NCBI GenBank assembly: GCA_964473255.1
Contig: CAYYOT010000018.1
Coordinates: forward strand, 6,243 to 70,242
DNA length: 64,000 nucleotides
Direction: 5' to 3'
Source of the DNA: Kuafuiihalomonas sp964473255
GTDB lineage: Bacteria > Myxococcota > Kuafuiibacteriia > Kuafuiibacteriales > Kuafuiibacteriaceae
This document shows, in pieces, positions 59,370-64,000 of the stretch. The notes under the pieces were generated by a model. That model saw only the letters and a program-made list of their open reading frames with translations, was not told where the DNA came from and searched no databases. The translations under genes and the position numbers were made by a program. The first letter of the stretch is position 1, and each line of letters opens with the position of its first letter.

Positions 59370-60332
59370 CTAAAGGGTCCGGCGGGAGGCCCGGTCCAGC
59401 AGATCGACCTGGTCGGCGGTGAGACGCAGCTCGGCCGCGCGGGCGTTCATGCGAGCCTGCTCGGAGGTCCGGGCGCCGGGGATGGCCAAAACCAGGTCAC
59501 CGTGGACCTGCAGCACCCACGCCAGGGCCACTTCCGCGGGGGTCGACGCCTGCTCTTCGGCGACCCGCTTCAAGGTATCGAGCAGCGGAACGGTCCGCTC
59601 TAGGTTCTTCGCCCCGAAAGCCGGCAGGAACCGGCGAAGGCCGCCCTGGCGGATCGCTCGGGGGTCGTCGTGATAGCGGCCGGAAAGCAGCCCCTGCCCG
59701 AGCGGCGAATAGGCGATGATCGAGATGCCGAGCTCCCGGCAGACCTCGAGAACGCCGTTTCGCTCGATGCTCCGGTCGAGCAGGCTGAAACGAACCTGGT
59801 TCGACGCCAGGACGCGTCCGTGCTTGGTGAGCTCGGCGTGGGCGCGACGCAGCTGCGGGGCGGAGAAGTTGCTGACGCCGACGGCCCTGATCTGGTGCTT
59901 CTCGATGAGGCCCGCCATCACCCGCATCTCGGCCTCCACCGGCGAGAGCCCGAACGGATGATGGACCTGATGGAGATCGACGGCGTAGGGGCGCAGGGCC
60001 TCCACGCGGTCGGAGAACGTCTCCCGTATCGAGGGTGATGTCCGAAGGTTAGGGGTCCACTTGGTAGCGATGACGACGTCGCCCGGCGAGCGCCCGGCCG
60101 CCTGCAGAGCCCGGGCGAGGGAGCGTTCGCTCGCTCCACGGCCGTAGGCCTCGGCGGTGTCGAACCAGTCGACTCCAGCATCGAGGCTGGCCCGCACGAC
60201 CGCGTCGACGTCCGCCTCCGACATGGCCGGCCAAAACGCCCCGACCAGCCCCCGGCCCTGAGAAAACTGCCAGCAGCCGAGGCCGACCGCGGACACCCGC
60301 AGGTCGGTGCGCCCCAATGCGCGTTGCTCCAC
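59370..60332 (-). CDS. Aldo/keto reductase
   Basis: The 320-residue TIM-barrel oxidoreductase uses NADPH. Catalytic residues are in DWFDTAEAYGRGASE (Asp, Tyr), VVIATKW (Lys) and DLHQVHHP (His), with IRAVGVSNFS and NQVRFSLLDRSIE following and SPLGQGLLSGRY before the cofactor loop AIPGARTSEQARMNA. The start is GTG at 60332 (VEQRALGRTDL), the exact family N-terminus. This shape is seen in general stress-protein-69-type or YajO-like AKRs of unknown physiological substrate. It is divergent from the ApaH-type gene across 132 bases. Confidence 0.9.
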   Translation of the reverse strand: MEQRALGRTDLRVSAVGLGCWQFSQGRGLVGAFWPAMSEADVDAVVRASLDAGVDWFDTAEAYGRGASERSLARALQAAGRSPGDVVIATKWTPNLRTSPSIRETFSDRVEALRPYAVDLHQVHHPFGLSPVEAEMRVMAGLIEKHQIRAVGVSNFSAPQLRRAHAELTKHGRVLASNQVRFSLLDRSIERNGVLEVCRELGISIIAYSPLGQGLLSGRYHDDPRAIRQGGLRRFLPAFGAKNLERTVPLLDTLKRVAEEQASTPAEVALAWVLQVHGDLVLAIPGARTSEQARMNARAAELRLTADQVDLLDRASRRTL

Positions 60333-60464
60333 GGCGTGGGACTACATCGTTTGGAGACATCCGAGGAGGAATATCGGCCCGCGGAGGCGCCCACCGCCGG
60401 CGGCCCGCGCACTGAAACCGGATCCAGTTCTTGGTCCCGGACGCAGTTTTGGCATGCTCGGCCG

Positions 60465-61280
60465 GTGAGCACCTATGTGGTCGGCGATATTCAGGGGTGC
60501 GCCCGGACCTTCGATGCGCTCCTCGAACGGATCGCCTTCGACGCGGAGCGCGACGAGCTCTGGCTGGTCGGAGACCTCGTCAATCGCGGGCCCGACAACG
60601 TCCACGTCCTGCGACGGGCCCGAGCGCTGTCGGCGACGGTGGTGCTGGGCAACCATGACCTCCATCTCCTCGCTCGGGTAGAGGGACTTCGCCCTCGAGC
60701 ACGGCTCGACACACTGGACGACGTCCTCGCCGCACCGGACGGCGAGGAACTCGTCTCCTGGCTGGCCGCTCGCCCTTTCCTTGTCCGGAGGAACGACGTC
60801 GTCATGGTTCACGCCGCGATCGATCCCCGGTGGACCTGGCGAGAGGCCTCTTCACGGGCGGACCAGGCCCGTGAGCTTCTCGCGAGCCGACGCCGCGAGG
60901 TGATCACCCAGCTCGCCCATCGCCGACCGCCGCCGGCCGACCCCGAAGTCATCTCGGTGGCTGCGGACATCGCGGTCTTCACGCGCATGCGCATGGTCGA
61001 CTCTGCTGGCAAAGCCGAGCCGCGCTACGCCGGGCCGCCGGAGGATGCGCCGCCCGGCCTCCGGCCCTGGTACGCGGATCACGCTTTGGAGCCGGACCTG
61101 CGCGTGTACTTCGGCCACTGGGCCGCCCTCGACGTCCGCCGACTTGGGCGGTTCACGTCGCTGGACAGCGGCTGTGTCTGGGGACGGCGGCTGACGGCTC
61201 TGCGCCTCGAGGACGGTGAAGTCGTCTCGGTGGATACGCTTGATCGCATCGGTTCGAACGGGGGAGGCACCAGGCCATGA
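60465..61280 (+). CDS. apaH: Symmetrical bis(5'-nucleosyl)-tetraphosphatase (ApaH-type PPP phosphatase)
   Basis: ApaH splits diadenosine tetraphosphate to two ADP and removes NpnN caps from RNA. The 271-residue metallophosphatase starts at GTG 60465 with STYVVGDIQGCARTFDALLERI, then LWLVGDLVNRGPDNVHVLRR and VVLGNHDLHLLAR. This is the GDxxG/GDxVxRG/GNHE-type metal set of the PPP family, with the GDIQGC form specific for ApaH. MVHAAIDP and YFGHWAALDVRRLGRFTSLDSGCVWG complete the site. It overlaps the tyrosine phosphatase gene by four bases (ATGA). Confidence 0.93.
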   Translation: MSTYVVGDIQGCARTFDALLERIAFDAERDELWLVGDLVNRGPDNVHVLRRARALSATVVLGNHDLHLLARVEGLRPRARLDTLDDVLAAPDGEELVSWLAARPFLVRRNDVVMVHAAIDPRWTWREASSRADQARELLASRRREVITQLAHRRPPPADPEVISVAADIAVFTRMRMVDSAGKAEPRYAGPPEDAPPGLRPWYADHALEPDLRVYFGHWAALDVRRLGRFTSLDSGCVWGRRLTALRLEDGEVVSVDTLDRIGSNGGGTRP

Positions 61281-61744
61281 ATGCACGCCGGATCCTCTTC
61301 GTGTGCTTGGGCAACATCTGCCGTTCCCCGACGGCGGAAGCCGTCTTTCGCAAGATCGCGGAAGACGAGGGCCATCGCTTCACGCTGGATTCGGCCGGGA
61401 CCGGAAGCTGGCACACCGGGGAGAGTCCCGACCCACGCATGGTCGAGGCCGGGGCCCGGCGCGGTTACCGGCTGGCGGGATCCGCTCGCCAGGTGCGGCC
61501 CCAGGACTTTCACGACTTCGACCTGATTCTGGCCATGGATCGGGACAACCTGCGCGATCTCGAGCGCCAAAGGCCCTCGGAACCGACGGCCGACCTCCGA
61601 TTGTTCCGCGATTTCGACCCGGAAGAGCCGGGGACCGACGTTCCCGACCCGTACTATGGTGGCGAAGACGGATTCGACCGCGTCGTGCGGATCGTCGAAC
61701 GCACTTCGCGGAACCTGTTGAATCACTTCACTCCTCGAGGGTGA
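61277..61744 (+). CDS. Low-molecular-weight protein-tyrosine phosphatase
   Basis: The 155-residue enzyme carries the signature VCLGNICRSPTAEAV (C(x)5RS with the nucleophile Cys and Arg) near the N-terminus and the general acid Asp in DVPDPYYGGEDGFD. AGTGSWHTGESPDPRM and LILAMDRDNLRDLER are the usual substrate-groove segments. In bacteria such phosphatases often control tyrosine kinases of polysaccharide export, but none is near here. It is coupled to apaH and converges with the alcohol dehydrogenase, overlapping 17 bases. Confidence 0.94.
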   Translation: MNARRILFVCLGNICRSPTAEAVFRKIAEDEGHRFTLDSAGTGSWHTGESPDPRMVEAGARRGYRLAGSARQVRPQDFHDFDLILAMDRDNLRDLERQRPSEPTADLRLFRDFDPEEPGTDVPDPYYGGEDGFDRVVRIVERTSRNLLNHFTPRG

Positions 61745-62747
61745 TGCAGACTTTGCCGAAATGCCCGCCCCGCCCGAAGCTCTCGAGAGCGGCCGCGGCG
61801 TCGACGAACGGGACCGTGCGGTCGATGATCGGATGCAGCCGATGGTGGGCGATCGCGACATTCATCGCCTCGAAGTCCTGGCGGGGGCCGACCAGCACGC
61901 CCTGAAGCCGGACGTTCTGCATGACGACGGGAAGAAGCGACAGCTCGGCCGTCACGCCTCCGAGCACGCCGATCATGTGGACCGTGCCCCCCGGGGCGAT
62001 CGCAACCAGACTCTGGGCCAGCGTATCGCCGCCGCCCACGTCCACCACGTGGGACGCGCCGTCACCCCCGGTCAGGTTCTTGACCGCCTTTCCCCAGGCG
62101 GGCTCGCTCCGATAGTTGAGGACGTCGACGACCCCCATCTCGCGAACGCGCTGGAGGCGCTCGTCGGAGGAGGAGGTAGCGATCACCCGCGCGCCCGCCA
62201 TCAACGCGAACTGGATGGCGAACAGAGCGACGCCTCCGGTTCCCTGGACGACGACCACGTCGTGAGGTCCCACCGAGCCCTGGGCCACGAGCGCACTCCA
62301 CGCGGTCAAGCCGGCGCACGGGAGCGTGGCGGCCTCGATGAAGCTCAAGTGCTCGGGCACGCGAACGGCTTCTCGTACGTTCAGGCACACGCGTTCAGCC
62401 AGCATCCCGTCGTGCGGCCCGCCTCGGGTCTGCTTCAGCACGTCGCGTGACGGAACGGGTCGGCCGATCCAGTCGCGAAAGAACGTCCCCGTTACTCGGT
62501 CCCCGATCGCGAAGGAGCGGACGTCGTCCCCGACCTCGACCACGACCCCCGCCCCGTCAGAGAGGGGAATCAGAGGGAGCCTTTGGCGAGGGTTGTACAG
62601 TCCCGCCACCGTCAGGTGGTCGCGGTAGTTGAGCGACGTCGCCTTCACCTCGACCACGATCGCGTCTGGACCCGGCTTCGGATCGGGTCGCTCGACCAGC
62701 CGCAGATTGTCGAAGCCGAAACCCTCGCCGATCTCCCAGGCTCTCAC
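61728..62747 (-). CDS. Zinc-type alcohol dehydrogenase-like (MDR) oxidoreductase
   Basis: The 339-residue NAD(P)-dependent enzyme starts at GTG 62747, overlapping the glgB stop (GTGA). SLNYRDHLTVAGLYNP, PLIPLSDGAGVVVEVGDDV and VTGTFF form the N-terminal GroES-like half; VVVVQGTGGVALFAIQFALMAGARVIATSSSDERL is the nucleotide loop; ILRGVLVGPRQDFEAM-like LQGVLVGPRQDFE and GHFGKVCITLEE end the protein. The wording matches the NAD(P)-dependent alcohol dehydrogenase family with the DGAGVV centre, and zinc ligands are not evident. Substrate unknown. Confidence 0.88.
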   Translation of the reverse strand: MRAWEIGEGFGFDNLRLVERPDPKPGPDAIVVEVKATSLNYRDHLTVAGLYNPRQRLPLIPLSDGAGVVVEVGDDVRSFAIGDRVTGTFFRDWIGRPVPSRDVLKQTRGGPHDGMLAERVCLNVREAVRVPEHLSFIEAATLPCAGLTAWSALVAQGSVGPHDVVVVQGTGGVALFAIQFALMAGARVIATSSSDERLQRVREMGVVDVLNYRSEPAWGKAVKNLTGGDGASHVVDVGGGDTLAQSLVAIAPGGTVHMIGVLGGVTAELSLLPVVMQNVRLQGVLVGPRQDFEAMNVAIAHHRLHPIIDRTVPFVDAAAALESFGRGGHFGKVCITLEE

Positions 62748-64000
62748 GAGCGTTCTTCTCGTTCCGTCCTCAGCTCGAAGAAGAGCGCCCCGAGAGGAGG
62801 AAGCGTCAGCTGGAAGCTGTGCGGGTGGCCATGCGACGGGTGAGGCACCGTGTCGACCGCGCCGAAGTTTCCGTGGCCCGAACCTCCGTAGTCGGCCGCA
62901 TCGGAGTTGAAGATCTCGACCCAGCGCCCTCCGGCAGGAACGCCGAGGCGGTAGCCCACGCGCGGTACGACGGTGAAGTTGAAGACGGCGAGCACCCAGG
63001 TGTCCTCGCTCTTGCGCAAAAACGATAGCACGGACTGCTCCCAGTCGTGGCAATCCAGCCATTCGAAGCCGTGCGGGTCGAAGTCCATGCGATGAAGCGC
63101 CGGACACCGAACATGTAGACGGTTGAGGTCGCCCAGACACCGCTCGAGCCCCGCGGGCAGCGGCTCGTGCTCTCGGTGCCAGTCCAAACTGCGATCGTGA
63201 TTCCACTCCCGCGTCTGCGCGAGCTCCGAGCCCATGTAGAGGAGCTTCTTGCCGGGCACCGCGTACATGTATGCATAGAGCAGTCGGAGCTGGGCGATCT
63301 TCTCCCACTCGTTTCCCGGGACTTTGTCGTAGAGCGGCCCTTTTCCATGAACGACCTCGTCGTGGGATAGCGGCAGGACGAAGTTCTCGTTGAAGGCGTA
63401 CAGGCCGCGGAACGTCAGCAGGTCGTGATGGTATTTTCGAAAGATGCCATCCATCGAAAAATACTGGAGCGTATCGTGCATCCAGCCCATGTCCCACTTC
63501 ATGGTGAAGCCCAGACCGCCGAGCTCGGTCGGGCGGGAGACCATGGGCCAAGCCGTCGACTCCTCGGCCACGGTGATCGCGCCGGCGAACTCGCCGTGGA
63601 CCGTGCGATTGAGAAGCCGTAAGAACTCCATGGCCCCGATGTTCTCGCGACCCCCGTACTGATTGGGAATCCACTCCCCGTCCTCACGGATGTAGTCGAG
63701 GTTGTGCAGCGGGGCGACGGCTTCGCCCGGCAGGCGGTCTACGTGAGACNNNNNNNNNNGAAAATCGCGCGGTTCCAGTCCGGGTGGTAGCCCTGTCGCG
63801 GGTCGGCGTGCTCGTACAGATGCGTTCCGTCGAAGTAGACGAGTCCGTGCTCATCCGTCGGGAAGTGGGACGGCACCCAGTCGAAGATCACGCCGATGTC
63901 GTTCTCATGAAGGACGTCGATCAGGTACTTGAGGTCTTCGGGAGATCCGTAGCGGCTGGTCGGCGAAAAATAGCCGGTCGTTTGGTAGCCCCACGAAGCG
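62744..64000 (-). CDS. glgB: 1,4-alpha-glucan branching enzyme GlgB, partial and interrupted by an assembly gap
   Basis: GlgB adds alpha-1,6 branches to glycogen. The C-terminal part (to 62744) and a more N-terminal part (63760-64000) are visible on either side of ten N. The upstream part has SWGYQTTGYFSPTSRYGSP and VIFDWVPSHFPTDEHGL (region I), the downstream part VAEESTAW (acid/base Glu) and LPLSHDEVVHGKG (region IV) plus the all-beta C-terminal domain. The nucleophile region normally reads LRVDAVASML; here the base-called text next to the gap reads LPGEAVAPLH, so the nucleophile Asp appears as Glu, probably because of poor sequence at the gap edge. The N-terminal CBM48 part is outside the window. 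Confidence 0.9.
63750..63759. other. Assembly gap (ten N) inside glgB
   Basis: Ten unknown bases join two contig ends. Gaps of exactly ten N are usually placeholders, so the true missing length is unknown. In protein terms the gap falls between the NRAIF and HVDRL segments of GlgB, where relatives have roughly 20-25 residues, so real missing sequence is expected to be longer than ten bases. Confidence 0.97.

Noticed and set aside
1..64000. tRNA, rRNA, CRISPR arrays, insertion sequences, integrases, phage or plasmid genes
   Set aside because: None was found on reading both strands: no clover-leaf with CCA-acceptor, no regular spacer repeats, no transposase motifs, no terminal inverted repeats.

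Overview
The window is a gene-dense stretch of GC-rich bacterial chromosome with about 58 protein genes. I see no rRNA, tRNA, CRISPR array, insertion sequence or phage gene. The best taxonomic clue is a secreted subtilase (18043-20886) that ends in a MYXO-CTERM-type sorting tail: a Cys-rich GCGC motif, one hydrophobic helix, then an Arg cluster. This points to Myxococcota. GC-biased codons, lipoproteins rich in Asp and Ala, and a complete route from glycine to glycine betaine fit a marine or salt-exposed member, but the lineage below phylum is inference. A run of ten N at 63750-63759 shows that this is a draft assembly.

Layout. 1-2.1 kb: end of an NCS2-type nucleobase permease and threonine aldolase. 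2.2-6.7 kb: four-gene MacAB-TolC-like export operon. 6.6-11.8 kb (minus strand): four glycosyltransferases. 11.9-17.9 kb: YheT-type hydrolase, a small membrane protein, an unusual CcmH-like protein, a PAS protein, a frameshifted carboxylesterase, PPK2 and a Fur/PerR-type regulator. 18-21.4 kb: MYXO-CTERM subtilase coupled to a TM2-winged-helix protein. 21.3-31.2 kb: cupin-GNAT fusion, acyl-CoA hydrolase/transferase-GNAT fusion, frameshifted quinone oxidoreductase, hydrolase, SDR, DUF2780 and DUF4332 proteins, MoeA, PHA-granule-type protein, HisN-like phosphatase and a PfpI protein. 31.2-36.4 kb (minus): GroES-like protein, DNA glycosylase, then speD-speE-ABC exporter. 36.6-39.9 kb: CxC permease with an HMA domain, MFS transporter, M15 peptidase. 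39.9-45.4 kb: methylmalonyl-CoA mutase beta, alpha (disrupted) and MeaB, then MazG. 45.4-52.4 kb (minus): SDR, then purE-purK and gsmT-sdmT-D2HGDH-serA. 52.5-57.8 kb: cardiolipin synthase, two thioredoxin-fold lipoproteins, a ZIP/CxC-permease fusion and a methyltransferase. 57.9-64 kb: NtrC-type regulator, aldo/keto reductase, ApaH-type phosphatase, low-MW tyrosine phosphatase, alcohol dehydrogenase and glgB (partial).

Genes that work together. (1) gsmT and sdmT methylate glycine to betaine; the same tight unit holds SerA and a GlcD-family FAD enzyme best read as D-2-hydroxyglutarate dehydrogenase, so serine/glycine supply and betaine synthesis appear co-expressed behind a recognisable promoter. 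(2) speD and speE make spermidine and are followed by an ATM1-type exporter. (3) MutA, MutB and MeaB form a methylmalonyl-CoA module. (4) Two CxC permeases, one fused to HMA and one to a ZIP-like domain with a His-rich tail, suggest transition-metal handling. Many neighbours overlap by ATGA, GTGA or TGATG, indicating translational coupling.

Four otherwise well-conserved genes are broken: the carboxylesterase and quinone oxidoreductase by apparent single-base shifts, the mutase alpha subunit by a deletion of about 58 nt with a shift, and the FAD dehydrogenase by an in-frame TGA. With the N gap nearby, assembly or consensus error is as likely as real gene decay.
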